Shown here in pieces: positions 15,186 to 23,714 of a stretch of DNA of 41,099 nucleotides; the stretch's first letter is position 1; each line of letters begins with the position of its first letter. The position numbers and the translations under genes are program-made. The notes under the pieces are model-generated. The model saw nothing but the letters and a program-made list of their open reading frames with translations, was not told the origin of the DNA and did not search any database. This DNA comes from Actinomycetes bacterium (GTDB lineage Bacteria; Actinomycetota; Actinomycetes; Propionibacteriales; Nocardioidaceae): positions 1 to 41,099 of the forward strand of contig JAEZEJ010000129.1 of assembly GCA_023417775.1 (NCBI GenBank), given 5' to 3'.

Positions 15186-16930
15186 TCCGCACCCATGACG
15201 CCGGAACCCTGACCGCCGCCAATGTCGGCGACCAGGTCACCCTCGCCGGCTGGGTCGCGCGCCGCCGCGACCATGGCGGTGTCGCCTTCATCGACCTGCG
15301 CGAGGCCTCCGGGGTGGTGCAGGTCGTCGTCCGCGAGGACGTCGCCCACCAGCTGCGCTCGGAGTTCTGCCTCAAGGTGACGGGCACCGTGCAGCGCCGT
15401 CCCGAGGGCAATGAGAACCCGGCGATCGGTACTGGCGAGATCGAGGTCATCGCCGATGACGTGGAGATCCTCAGCTCCTCGGCGCCCCTGCCGTTCCCCA
15501 TCGATGACGCCGTCGAGGTCGGCGAGGAGGTGCGGCTCAAGTACCGCTACCTCGACCTGCGCCGCCAGGGTCCCGCCGAGGCGATCCGGCTGCGGTCGAA
15601 GGTCAACGCCGCGGCTCGCTCGGTGCTGGAACGTCACGACTTCGTCGAGGTCGAGACTCCCACCCTCACGCGGTCGACGCCCGAGGGTGCGCGCGACTTC
15701 GTCGTGCCCGCCCGGCTGCGCCCGGGCAGCTGGTACGCGCTGCCGCAGAGCCCGCAGCTGTTCAAGCAGCTGCTCCAGGTGGGCGGCATCGAGCGCTACT
15801 ACCAGATCGCCCGCTGCTATCGCGATGAGGACTTCCGCGCCGATCGGCAGCCGGAGTTCACCCAGCTCGATATCGAGATGAGCTTCGTCGAGGCCGATGA
15901 CGTCATGGCCCTCGCCGAGGAGGTCTACGCCGAGCTCTGGAAGCTGATCGATGTCGAGCTCCCGCGCCCGTTCCCGCGCATCACCTATGCCGATGCGATG
16001 AACAAGTACGGCTCGGACAAGCCTGACCTGCGTATCGACCTCGAGCTCACCGAGTGCACCGAGTTCTTCGCCGAGACTCCGTTCCGCGTATTCCAGGCGC
16101 CCTACGTCGGCGCCGTGGTCATGCCCGGCGGCGGCTCGCAGCCGCGGCGTCAGCTCGATGCGTGGCAGGAGTGGGCCAAGCAGCGCGGGCACAAGGGGCT
16201 CGCGTACATCCTGGTGGGCGAGGACGGCGAGCTGTCGGGCCCGGTCTCCAAGAACATCACCGATGCCGAGAAGGCCGGGATCGCCGCCCATGTCGGCGCC
16301 CAGCCCGGTGACTGCATCTTCTTCGCGGCCGGTCCGCGCAAGTCGGCGCAGAACCTGCTCGGTGCGGCGCGCCTGGAGATCGGCCGTCGCTGCGATCTCA
16401 TCGATGAGTCGGCCTGGGCCTTCTGCTGGGTCGTGGACTGGCCGATGTTCGAGCCGGTCCACGAGCTCGACTCCGGTGACGTGGCCGTCGGCGGGGGAGA
16501 GTGGACAGCCGTCCACCACGCCTTCACCGCGCCGCAGGATGTCGCCACGCTCGCCGAGCCCGGTACCTCGCTGGCCCAGGCCTACGACATCGTCTGCAAT
16601 GGCAATGAGATCGGAGGCGGTTCGATCCGTATCCATCGCCAGGACGTGCAGGAGCGGGTCTTCTCGATCATGGGCATCGGCGAGGAGGAGGCGCGCGAGA
16701 AGTTCGGCTTCCTGCTCGACGCGTTCAGCTTCGGCGCCCCGCCGCACGGTGGCATCGCCTTCGGCTGGGACCGTACCTGCGCCCTGCTGTCGGGGGTCGA
16801 CTCGATCCGCGAGGTGATCGCCTTCCCGAAGTCCGGCGGCGGCTACGATCCGCTGACCGCCGCCCCGGCGCCGATCACGCCCGAGCAGCGCGCGGAGGCC
16901 GGCGTCGACGCCCAGCCTGAGGACGACTGA
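15182..16930 (+). CDS. aspS: Aspartate--tRNA ligase
   Basis: Bacterial-type class II synthetase, 582 aa. N-terminal OB-fold anticodon domain (LAGWVARRRDHGGVAFIDLRE, about 18-38), catalytic core with motif 1 near ETPTLTRSTPEGARDFVVP, motif 2 IARCYRDEDFRADRQPEF, the bacterial GAD insertion (about 300-410) and motif 3 GGIAFGWDRTCALLSG (about 520). Whether it is discriminating or also charges tRNA-Asn cannot be settled here. GTG start in the hisS stop. A Pro/Ala/Glu-rich tail follows IREVIAFPKSGGGYDPLT. Confidence 0.97.
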   Translation: MIRTHDAGTLTAANVGDQVTLAGWVARRRDHGGVAFIDLREASGVVQVVVREDVAHQLRSEFCLKVTGTVQRRPEGNENPAIGTGEIEVIADDVEILSSSAPLPFPIDDAVEVGEEVRLKYRYLDLRRQGPAEAIRLRSKVNAAARSVLERHDFVEVETPTLTRSTPEGARDFVVPARLRPGSWYALPQSPQLFKQLLQVGGIERYYQIARCYRDEDFRADRQPEFTQLDIEMSFVEADDVMALAEEVYAELWKLIDVELPRPFPRITYADAMNKYGSDKPDLRIDLELTECTEFFAETPFRVFQAPYVGAVVMPGGGSQPRRQLDAWQEWAKQRGHKGLAYILVGEDGELSGPVSKNITDAEKAGIAAHVGAQPGDCIFFAAGPRKSAQNLLGAARLEIGRRCDLIDESAWAFCWVVDWPMFEPVHELDSGDVAVGGGEWTAVHHAFTAPQDVATLAEPGTSLAQAYDIVCNGNEIGGGSIRIHRQDVQERVFSIMGIGEEEAREKFGFLLDAFSFGAPPHGGIAFGWDRTCALLSGVDSIREVIAFPKSGGGYDPLTAAPAPITPEQRAEAGVDAQPEDD

Positions 16931-16939
16931 CCCACCACC

Positions 16940-17030
16940 GGCGGCGGTAGGCCGTCAATCCTTCGTCGTTGGCGGCGGTAGGTCGTCAACGTCTTCACGT
17001 CCTGATGGGGTTGATGGTCCACCTCCACCG
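16940..17030 (+). repeat. REP-like repeats between aspS and rarA
   Basis: Two direct copies of GGCGGCGGTAGGYCGTCAAY (16940-16959 and 16971-16990, period 31) followed by an inverted, diverged copy GTTGATGGTCCACCTCCACC (17010-17029). The CGGTnnGnnGTCAAC core resembles the array at 30232-30481, suggesting one repeat family. May also end aspS transcription; no U-tract. Confidence 0.6.
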
Positions 17031-17059
17031 GGCGAGGCCGCACTGACGGTGGGAGTGGG

Positions 17060-17065
17060 TAGGCT
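17060..17065 (+). promoter_or_regulatory. -10 element of leaderless rarA promoter (TAGGCT)
   Basis: TAGGCT ends 6 nt before ATG 17072; no ribosome-binding site is present. Confidence 0.6.
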
Positions 17066-17071
17066 CGATCC

Positions 17072-18436
17072 ATGCCCTCCGACGGCCTATTCGACCTGCC
17101 CGATGCGCCCCCGTCGCTGCCCGATTCCAGCGGCACCCTCGCCGGCAATCAGTTCGCATCGGCTCCGTTGGCGGTGCGCATGCGGCCGCGCAGCCTCGAC
17201 GAGCTCGTCGGCCAGCAGCATCTCCTCGGGCCGGGCTCACCGCTGCGGCAGATGATCGACGGTCACAAGCCGCTGACCATCCTGCTCTGGGGGCCTCCCG
17301 GCACCGGCAAGACCACCCTCGCCAGCCTCATCAGCACCCAGACCGATCGTCGCTTCGTCGAGGTCTCGGCGGTCAGCGCGGGCGTCAAGGAGGTGCGCGA
17401 GGTCATCACCGGTGCCCGCAAGACGCTCGCGGCCACCGGCCAGGAGACCGTCCTGTTCGTCGACGAGGTCCACCGGTTCAGCAAGGCCCAGCAGGATGCC
17501 CTGCTCCCCGGGGTCGAGAACCGCTGGGTCAGCCTCGTCGCGGCCACCACGGAGAATCCCCACTTCAGCGTGATCTCTCCGCTGCTGAGCCGGTCCCTGC
17601 TGCTCACCCTCGAGTCGCTGACCGATGACGACATCGCGGTCCTCGTCGACCGCGCGCTCACCGATGAGCGCGGGTTGAACGGCGAGGTCGCGCTCACCGA
17701 CGATGCCAAGGAGCATCTGGTCAGGCTCGCGGGCGGCGACGGCCGCCGCGTCCTGACCTATCTGGAGGCCGCGGCGGGCGCGGCGACCTCGCAGGGCAAG
17801 TCCGAGATCGACGTGGACGATGCCGCACTCGCCGTCGACCGCGCCGCCGTGCGCTACGACCGGCAGGGCGATCAGCACTACGACGTCACCAGCGCCTTCA
17901 TCAAGTCCATCCGAGGCTCGGATGTCGATGCCGCGCTGCACTACCTGGCCCGGATGATCGAGGCGGGGGAGGACCCACGCTTCATCGCGCGCCGGCTGAT
18001 GATCCACGCCAGCGAGGACATCGGCATGGCCGATCCCACGGCACTGCAGACGGCCACCACAGCCGCGCAGGCCGTCGCGATGATCGGCTTCCCGGAGGCC
18101 CGCATCCCGCTCGCACAGGCCGTCATCCATCTCGCCACCGCGCCCAAGTCCAATGCCGTGATCCGCGCGATCGATGCGGCGTTGAGCGACGTCCGGGCGG
18201 GCAAGGTCGGGGCGGTGCCGCCGGCCCTGCGCGATGCCCACTACTCGGGCGCCAAGAAGCTCGGTCACGGCCACGACTACCTCTACGCCCACAACGATCC
18301 GCGCGGCGTCGTCTCGCAGCAGTACGCCCCGGACGATGTGGACGGCGCCGAGTACTTCGAGCCGGGCCGTCACGGTGCGGAGGCCGCGCTCTCGGACCGG
18401 CTCACTCGTATCCGCGCCATCCTGCGCGATCGCTGA
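17072..18436 (+). CDS. rarA: Replication-associated recombination protein RarA (MgsA-type AAA ATPase)
   Basis: 454 aa clamp-loader-like ATPase acting at stalled replication forks. After a short acidic N-terminus come LAVRMRPRSLDELVGQQHLL, Walker A GPPGTGKTTLA (about 74-84), Walker B LFVDEVHRFSKAQQD (about 128), sensor 1 AATTENPHFSV, arginine finger region LLSRSLLL, and the C-terminal tetramerisation domain with IRGSDVDAALHYLARM and HASEDIGMADPTAL. Length and order are typical. Monocistronic by its leaderless promoter. No LexA box at this promoter, unlike ruvC. Confidence 0.96.
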   Translation: MPSDGLFDLPDAPPSLPDSSGTLAGNQFASAPLAVRMRPRSLDELVGQQHLLGPGSPLRQMIDGHKPLTILLWGPPGTGKTTLASLISTQTDRRFVEVSAVSAGVKEVREVITGARKTLAATGQETVLFVDEVHRFSKAQQDALLPGVENRWVSLVAATTENPHFSVISPLLSRSLLLTLESLTDDDIAVLVDRALTDERGLNGEVALTDDAKEHLVRLAGGDGRRVLTYLEAAAGAATSQGKSEIDVDDAALAVDRAAVRYDRQGDQHYDVTSAFIKSIRGSDVDAALHYLARMIEAGEDPRFIARRLMIHASEDIGMADPTALQTATTAAQAVAMIGFPEARIPLAQAVIHLATAPKSNAVIRAIDAALSDVRAGKVGAVPPALRDAHYSGAKKLGHGHDYLYAHNDPRGVVSQQYAPDDVDGAEYFEPGRHGAEAALSDRLTRIRAILRDR

Positions 18437-18502
18437 CCCGGGCCGGGGGTCCGGGTGCGGGGATGACGCACCGCCCCACCCCCGAGACGCCCCGACGACC
18501 GG

Positions 18503-18508
18503 TAACCT
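18503..18508 (+). promoter_or_regulatory. -10 element of leaderless promoter (TAACCT)
   Basis: TAACCT ends 6 nt before ATG 18515; the gene lacks a ribosome-binding site. Confidence 0.6.
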
Positions 18509-18514
18509 CGTCGT

Positions 18515-19093
18515 ATGCCTCTCGACGTCGTCGTGCTCGTCGTGGCCGCGGTCCTCGCCGTGGTCGCGCTCGCTGCCGCCGTCGTCGCCCTGCGCGCCGT
18601 CCGCGAGGTCAAGGCCCTCCGCGACCACGGCCCAGAACCCGTTGAGCATGGGGGCATCTCCCGCGAACGTGGCGAGGGCGACGTTCCGAGGGTGGAAGCC
18701 GCAGATCTGGCGTCCACAGGTTCCCCCAGGCATTCCGCTGCGCTCCGTGCGGAGAGGTACCCGCGCACTCGACGGGCAGCCGAGGCCGACCGGGTGCCCG
18801 CCGTGCGGGAGACCACGGCACCGCAGGAGGCGCGCATCATCGAGGGCCGGGTCATCGTGCCTCCCACTCAGGAACAGGTCGTCGCCGCCCAGATGACGCG
18901 CCCCGGCGTGCGGGTGGCCATCGTGCTCTCGGGCGTGCTGCACGCCCTGCGCCCGGAGAGCCGCGACCGGATCAGCGGTCTGGTGCGGCGGGAGTACCGC
19001 CAGCGCCGCCGCGCCCGCCAGCGCGCCGGCCGCCGCGCCGCGCGCGCCACCAACAGCCCACCGACGCAGACGGACGGATGGATGAGCTCATGA
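18515..19093 (+). CDS. N-terminally anchored membrane protein with an internal foreign-looking insert
   Basis: 192 aa. Residues about 1-30 form a membrane helix (VVVLVVAAVLAVVALAAAVVA) followed by a charged stretch. The C-terminal third (GVRVAIVLSGVLHALRPESRDRISGLVRREYRQ then a very Arg-rich tail) looks like the conserved core. It occupies the place where actinobacteria carry a DUF948-type gene before alaS, but I cannot assign it to that family. Residues about 40-86 (18631-18771) have much lower third-position GC and read as unrelated sequence, suggesting an in-frame insertion. Leaderless ATG. Ends in an ATGA overlap with the next gene. Confidence 0.75.
   Translation: MPLDVVVLVVAAVLAVVALAAAVVALRAVREVKALRDHGPEPVEHGGISRERGEGDVPRVEAADLASTGSPRHSAALRAERYPRTRRAAEADRVPAVRETTAPQEARIIEGRVIVPPTQEQVVAAQMTRPGVRVAIVLSGVLHALRPESRDRISGLVRREYRQRRRARQRAGRRAARATNSPPTQTDGWMSS
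18631..18771 (+). other. Anomalous in-frame insert within the 18515-19093 gene
   Basis: About 140 bp in which codons ending in A or T are common (cca, gaa, gtt, cat, gaa, cgt, gtt, gca, gat, aca, ggt) in contrast with the strongly G/C-ending codons on both sides. It contains short inverted repeats, such as CTCCG-TG-CGGAG and GTGGA/TCCAC around AGATCT at 18703-18708, and is also open on the minus strand. Likely an inserted element; boundaries are approximate. Confidence 0.45.
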
Positions 19094-19362
19094 CGCCACG
19101 TGCCCTCTGGTTCGTCGCCGGCACCGCGGCCGGGGTCTACGCCTCGGTCAAGGCGCGCCGGGCGGCGTACCGCATCTCGATGCCCGGCCTCATCGACCAG
19201 GCCGGAGCCCTCGGCTCCGGCTGGCGGGCCTTCAGCGCCGAGATGCGCGAAGGACGCCAAGCCAAGGAACACGAGCTGCGGACCGAGGCCCTCGGAGCAC
19301 CCGCCCTCGGTCCCACCCACGACCACCCCCACCTATTGGAACTCGAGAAGGACCCCACCTGA
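19090..19362 (+). CDS. Small membrane-anchored protein (DUF6167-like)
   Basis: 90 aa. One N-terminal hydrophobic segment (ALWFVAGTAAGVYASV, about 4-19), then a basic patch (KARRAAYR), an amphipathic region (LIDQAGALGSGWRAFSAEMREG) and a His/Pro-containing acidic tail. This layout resembles the short DUF6167 proteins that precede alaS in many actinobacteria; the assignment rests on size, layout and position. ATG 19090 sits in an ATGA overlap with the previous gene (ATG 19078 would add four residues), and its stop shares a base with the alaS ATG, so all three genes are coupled. Confidence 0.75.
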   Translation: MTPRALWFVAGTAAGVYASVKARRAAYRISMPGLIDQAGALGSGWRAFSAEMREGRQAKEHELRTEALGAPALGPTHDHPHLLELEKDPT

Positions 19363-22013
19363 TGGACACCGCTGAGATCCGGCGCCGCTTCCTGGCTCAC
19401 TTCGAGGCCGCCGGCCACACAGTCGTGCCGTCGGCGCCGTTGCTGCTCGACGATCCCAATCTGCTCTTCGTCAACGCCGGCATGGTGCCCTTCAAGCCAT
19501 ACTTCCTCGGTCAGGAGACGCCCCCGTACGATCGCGCCACGAGCGTCCAGAAGTGCGTCCGCACCCTCGACATCGAGGAGGTCGGCAAGACCACGCGCCA
19601 CGGCACGTTCTTCCAGATGAACGGCAACTTCTCCTTCGGCGACTACTTCAAGGAGGGGGCGATCGCCCACGCCTGGCAGCTGATCACGGGAAGCGTCGCC
19701 GACGGTGGCCTCGGCTTCGATCCGGCCGATATCTGGGTGACCGTGCTGCACACCGACACCGAGGCACGCGAACTGTGGAAGAAGGTCGCCGGACTGCCCG
19801 ATGAGCGCATCCAGAACCGCGGCCTCCTGGACAACTACTGGCACATGGGCGTCGCGGGGCCGGGCGGTCCGTGCTCGGAGATCTATGTCGACCGCGGCCC
19901 GCAGTACGGTCCCGACGGTGGTCCCGAGGCCGATGAGGATCGCTTCCTGGAGATCTGGAATCTCGTGTTCATGCAGGAGGAGATCACCAATGTCCGCGCC
20001 AAGGACGTCTTCGATGTCGTGGCGCCGCTGCCGCAGCAGAATATCGACACCGGCATGGGGCTGGAGCGGGTCGCCTATCTGCTCCAGGGCAAAGAGAACA
20101 TGTACGAGATCGACGAGGTCTTCCCCGTCATCGCCAAGGCCGCCGAGCTGAGCGGCAAGCGCTACGGCGCCGACCCCGCCGATGACGTGCGCTTCCGGGT
20201 CGTGGCCGACCACGTCCGCAGCGGCCTGATGCTCATCGGCGACGGCGTCACGCCCGGCAACGAGTCCCGCGGCTATGTGCTGCGCCGTCTGCTGCGGCGC
20301 GCCGTCCGCTCGATGCGCCTGCTCGGCTACGACGCTCCCGCGCTGCCGGAGCTGCTGCCGGTGAGCCTCGACAAGATGAAGGCCTCCTATCCCGAGCTGG
20401 AGACCGACTTCGCGCGGATCAGCCAGGTCGCCTATGCCGAGGAGGACGCCTTCCGCTCGACGCTGGCCAAGGGTACGCAGGTCTTCGATCTCGCCGCCGG
20501 TGCCACCAAGGAGGCCGGCCGCAGCGTGCTGGCGGGGGAGCAGGCCTTCCAGCTGCACGACACCTATGGGTTCCCCATCGACCTCACCCTCGAGATGGCG
20601 TCCGAGCAGGGGCTCAGCGTCGATGAGGAGGGCTTCCGCGGTCTGATGGCCGAGCAGCGCGCCCGGGCGAAGGCCGATGCCAAGGCCAAGAAGGGCAGTC
20701 ACGCCGACACCAGCCTCTACCGCGAGACCCTGGACACGTACGGTCCCACCGACTGGCAGGCGTACACGACGCTGAGCACCGAGTCCCGCGTGCTCGCGCT
20801 CTACGCCCAGGGGACGGCGGTCCCCGCGGTGGGCCAGGGGAGCGTCGCCGAGGTGGTCCTGGACCGCACTCCCTTCTATGCCGAGTCCGGTGGCCAGAAT
20901 GCCGACGCCGGTGCCCTGTCCTGGGACGGCGGACGGGCCGAAGTGCTCGATGTGCAGCGACCGGTCCGCGGCCTGGTGGTGCACCAGGTACGCGTGCTCG
21001 ACGGGGAACTCACCCTCGACACCGCGCTGTCGGCCGATGTCGACCGCGACTGGCGTGTCGGCGCGGCCCAGGCGCACTCGGGCACGCACGTGGTCCACGC
21101 CGCCCTGCGCGAGGTCCTCGGTCCGACGGCGCTGCAGTCGGGGTCCTATAACCGTCCCGGCTATCTGCGCCTCGACTTCGGCTGGAACGGAGCGCTGTCA
21201 CCGGAGCAGCTGAGTGATGTCGAGGAGGCGTCGAATCGCGCGCTGCGCGAGGATCTCGCGGTCTCGGCGGCGATCATGCCGCTGGCCAAGGCGCGTGAGA
21301 TCGGAGCGCTGGCGCTGTTCGGCGAGACCTATGGCGAGGACGTCCGCGTCGTGGAGATCGGCGGACCGTGGTCGCGTGAGTTGTGCGGCGGCACGCACGT
21401 GCAGCGGTCGAGCCAGATCGGCACTGTGGTTGTCACCTCCGATGCCTCCGTCGGCGCCGGCAACCGCCGCGTCGAGGCGCTCGTGGGTCTCGAGGGCTTC
21501 CAGTACCTGGCCCGCGAGCGCGATCTGGTATTGCAGCTCACCGACCTGTTGAAGACCAAGCCCGATGACGTGCCGCATCGGGTCGCCGACCTGATGTCCC
21601 GTCTCAAGTCCACCGAGAAGGAGCTCGAGAAGTTCAAAAGCGCTCAGCTGCTCGGTGCCGCGGGTGATCTCGCGAAGGGAGCCCGCGATGTCGGCGGCAT
21701 CGCCCTGGTGACGCACCGTGCCGAGGGCGTGGGCGGCGGCGATGTGCGGCAGATGGCCCTCGATATCCGTGGTCGGCTGTCGGATCGTCCCGCGGTCGTC
21801 GTGGTGATCGGCACCGCCGGTGACAAGCCGAGTGTGGTGGTCGCGGTGACCCCGGCCGCTCAGGAGCGGGGCGTGGCCGCGAACCAGCTCGTCGGCGTGA
21901 TCGGCGAGAAGATCGGCGGTCGCGGCGGTGGCAAGGCCGATATCGCCCAGGGCGGCGGCGCCGATCTCGGCGGCGTGGACGCGGCCTTCGCAGCGGTCGA
22001 GGCCGCCCTTTGA
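19362..22013 (+). CDS. alaS: Alanine--tRNA ligase
   Basis: 883 aa, full family length. Class II catalytic domain opens with LFVNAGMVPFKPYFLG and QKCVRTLDIEEVGKTTRHGT; the tRNA-recognition helical domain follows (about 240-460). The editing domain has its zinc site: H572 and H576 (HSGTH) plus C675 and H679 (CGGTH). The C-Ala oligomerisation domain ends in a Gly-rich GEKIGGRGGGKADIAQGGG. TGATG overlap with the gene before and TTGA overlap with ruvX after. No anomalies. Confidence 0.98.
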   Translation: MDTAEIRRRFLAHFEAAGHTVVPSAPLLLDDPNLLFVNAGMVPFKPYFLGQETPPYDRATSVQKCVRTLDIEEVGKTTRHGTFFQMNGNFSFGDYFKEGAIAHAWQLITGSVADGGLGFDPADIWVTVLHTDTEARELWKKVAGLPDERIQNRGLLDNYWHMGVAGPGGPCSEIYVDRGPQYGPDGGPEADEDRFLEIWNLVFMQEEITNVRAKDVFDVVAPLPQQNIDTGMGLERVAYLLQGKENMYEIDEVFPVIAKAAELSGKRYGADPADDVRFRVVADHVRSGLMLIGDGVTPGNESRGYVLRRLLRRAVRSMRLLGYDAPALPELLPVSLDKMKASYPELETDFARISQVAYAEEDAFRSTLAKGTQVFDLAAGATKEAGRSVLAGEQAFQLHDTYGFPIDLTLEMASEQGLSVDEEGFRGLMAEQRARAKADAKAKKGSHADTSLYRETLDTYGPTDWQAYTTLSTESRVLALYAQGTAVPAVGQGSVAEVVLDRTPFYAESGGQNADAGALSWDGGRAEVLDVQRPVRGLVVHQVRVLDGELTLDTALSADVDRDWRVGAAQAHSGTHVVHAALREVLGPTALQSGSYNRPGYLRLDFGWNGALSPEQLSDVEEASNRALREDLAVSAAIMPLAKAREIGALALFGETYGEDVRVVEIGGPWSRELCGGTHVQRSSQIGTVVVTSDASVGAGNRRVEALVGLEGFQYLARERDLVLQLTDLLKTKPDDVPHRVADLMSRLKSTEKELEKFKSAQLLGAAGDLAKGARDVGGIALVTHRAEGVGGGDVRQMALDIRGRLSDRPAVVVVIGTAGDKPSVVVAVTPAAQERGVAANQLVGVIGEKIGGRGGGKADIAQGGGADLGGVDAAFAAVEAAL

Positions 22014-22468
22014 GGCGCGGCCGACGACTCGGCATCGATGTCGGGGACGTGCGGATCGGGGTCGCCTCGTGCGATCCCGAGGGTCTGATCGCCACGCCCC
22101 TCGAGACGGTGCCGGCTCAGCAGGATCCGCTCGCCCGAATCGTCGCCATCGCCGCCGAGTACGAGCCCATCGAGTGCGTGGTCGGTCTGCCGATCGGTCT
22201 GTCCGGCAGCGAGGGGGCCGCGGCCGCCAAGGCCCGCGCCTTCGCCGGACGGCTCGTCGCGGCGCTCCCCGGAGTCTCGGTACGGTTGGTCGACGAGAGG
22301 ATGTCGACGGTGACCGCTGCCACCCAGCTGCGGGCATCGGGTCGTACCGCCAAGAAGTCGCGATCGGTCATCGACCAGGCGGCGGCGACCGTCATCTTGC
22401 AGACGGCCTTGGACGCCGAACGCACGCGGGGAACCGCCCCGGGTGAACTCATCGAAGGGACCGCATGA
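22010..22468 (+). CDS. ruvX: Holliday junction resolvase-like protein RuvX/YqgF
   Basis: 152 aa RNase H-fold nuclease of the YqgF/RuvX family, linked to 16S rRNA 5' processing and recombination. Motifs: GIDVGDVRIGVA (first catalytic Asp; usually GxDxGxxRIGVA), VVGLPIGLSGSEG, VDERMSTVTA and the late acidic-helix DQAAATVILQTAL. Start is TTG 22010 overlapping the alaS stop; no other start fits the family N-terminus. Its TGA lies in an ATGA that opens the 36-codon bridging ORF to mltG. Order alaS-ruvX-mltG-aroE is standard in actinobacteria. Confidence 0.94.
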   Translation: MRRGRRLGIDVGDVRIGVASCDPEGLIATPLETVPAQQDPLARIVAIAAEYEPIECVVGLPIGLSGSEGAAAAKARAFAGRLVAALPGVSVRLVDERMSTVTAATQLRASGRTAKKSRSVIDQAAATVILQTALDAERTRGTAPGELIEGTA

Positions 22469-22575
22469 GCGAGCGAAGCGAGCGACGATCCGAGATTTGC
22501 TCCCTACTCGTCGATCAGTGGGGTTCTCGGTTGACGAATAGAGAGCAAATCTCGGTCCAGGCGGTGGCGGTATGA
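22465..22575 (+). CDS. Bridging micro-ORF B (36 aa) containing a palindromic element
   Basis: Starts in the ruvX ATGA stop and ends with TGA (22573-22575) in the mltG start ATGA. The peptide contains SEICSLLVD, six variable residues, then TNREQISVQ, matching micro-ORFs A and C at fixed spacing. Its first 18 bases, ATGAGCGAGCGAAGCGAG, recur exactly at the mltG start, so the insertion duplicated the gene start. Translation is not proven. Confidence 0.5.
   Translation: MSERSERRSEICSLLVDQWGSRLTNREQISVQAVAV
22490..22555 (+). repeat. Palindromic element, copy B
   Basis: 23-nt arms CCGAGATTTGCTCCCTACTC+GTC and GAC+GAATAGAGAGCAAATCTCGG pair with two mismatches around a 20-nt loop. Same family as 13757-13828 and 28091-28162. 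Confidence 0.9.
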
Positions 22576-23714
22576 GCGAGCGAAGCGAGAGCGACAGCGG
22601 GCTGAACCTGCTCACCGGGGGCTCCGGAGGCGACGACGGACCCGCCCGCAGCGCCGGGCACCGTCGTGCCCAACCGCCCCGCCGTTCTCCCGCCGGCAAG
22701 ATCATCGCGATCCTGGTCGCGATCGTGCTGGTGGTGCTCGCCGGGTTCTGGGCCTTCGGCCAGATCCGCGACCGCTTCGGAGCGCCGGCCGACTATGACG
22801 GCAACGGTGAGGGAGAGACGACCGTCCAGATCGTCGAGGGCGCGAATGGCGCGCAGATCGCGCAGGTGCTCTATGACGCGGACGTGGTCGCGTCGACCGA
22901 GGCCTTCTACCGACTGTCGTTGAATGACGAGCGCGCTCAGGCGATCCAGCCGGGCACCTATCAGCTGCGGGAGAAGATGTCCGCCGAGGCGGCCCTCGCC
23001 GCGTTGAGCGATGTGGAGAATCGGCTGGAAGCCCGGGTGACGATCCCCGAGGGGTCCCGCATCGACGACATCATCCCGGTGATCGCGGAGAACACCGAGC
23101 TGAGCGAGGAGGATCTCCGGGCGGCGCTCGACGATCCGGCGGCCATCGGTCTGCCCGAGGTCGCGGCCGGCAATCCCGAGGGCTATCTCTTCCCCGAGAC
23201 CTATTTCGTCGAGCCCGACACCACCGCCGTGCAGCTCATCAGCCAGATGGTCGCGCAGACCGCCCAGGTCACCGAGAGCCTCGACATCGCGAATCGGGCG
23301 ACCTCCCTCGGTTACAACGCCGAGGAGATCATGACGGTGGCGAGCATCCTCGAGCGCGAGGTCAACAACGACGAGGACTTCCGCCGGGCGGCCCGGGTCA
23401 TCTACAACCGCCTCGACGACGGCATGCCGCTGCAGATGGACTCCACGGTGCACTATGTGAGCGGCCGTCAGGGGGATGTCTTCACGACCCCCGATGAGCG
23501 CGATGCCGACACGCCCTACAACACCTATCGGTACGCGGGCCTTCCGCCCGGGCCGATCGGCTCGCCGGGCAAGGCCGCGATCGAGGCGGCCCTGAATCCC
23601 GACGAGGGCGACTGGATGTACTTCGTGGCCGACCCCGAGACGGGGGAGACGACCTTCAACGACACCTACGAGCAGCATCAGCAGGCCTGCCAGGACGCCG
23701 GTTTCCAGTGTTGA
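22572..23714 (+). CDS. mltG: Endolytic murein transglycosylase MltG
   Basis: 380 aa membrane-anchored lytic transglycosylase (YceG family) that cuts nascent peptidoglycan strands and is thought to terminate glycan elongation. The cytoplasmic N-terminus (about 1-42, Gly/Arg-rich) is followed by one membrane helix (IIAILVAIVLVVLAGFWAF, about 45-63), a LysM-like region (TVQIVEGANGAQIAQVLYDADVV), then the YceG domain with EGYLFPETYFV, catalytic E261 in VASILEREV and AGLPPGPIGSPGKAAIEAAL. ATG 22572 gives MSERSES; the 3' end overlaps aroE by 7 bp. Confidence 0.95.
   Translation: MSERSESDSGLNLLTGGSGGDDGPARSAGHRRAQPPRRSPAGKIIAILVAIVLVVLAGFWAFGQIRDRFGAPADYDGNGEGETTVQIVEGANGAQIAQVLYDADVVASTEAFYRLSLNDERAQAIQPGTYQLREKMSAEAALAALSDVENRLEARVTIPEGSRIDDIIPVIAENTELSEEDLRAALDDPAAIGLPEVAAGNPEGYLFPETYFVEPDTTAVQLISQMVAQTAQVTESLDIANRATSLGYNAEEIMTVASILEREVNNDEDFRRAARVIYNRLDDGMPLQMDSTVHYVSGRQGDVFTTPDERDADTPYNTYRYAGLPPGPIGSPGKAAIEAALNPDEGDWMYFVADPETGETTFNDTYEQHQQACQDAGFQC

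Noticed and set aside
18692..18771. c-di-AMP (ydaO-type) riboswitch-like GGGGGAACC on the minus strand within the 18515 gene
   Set aside because: Only a short string match; it lies inside a coding region, and no downstream gene on that strand could be controlled.
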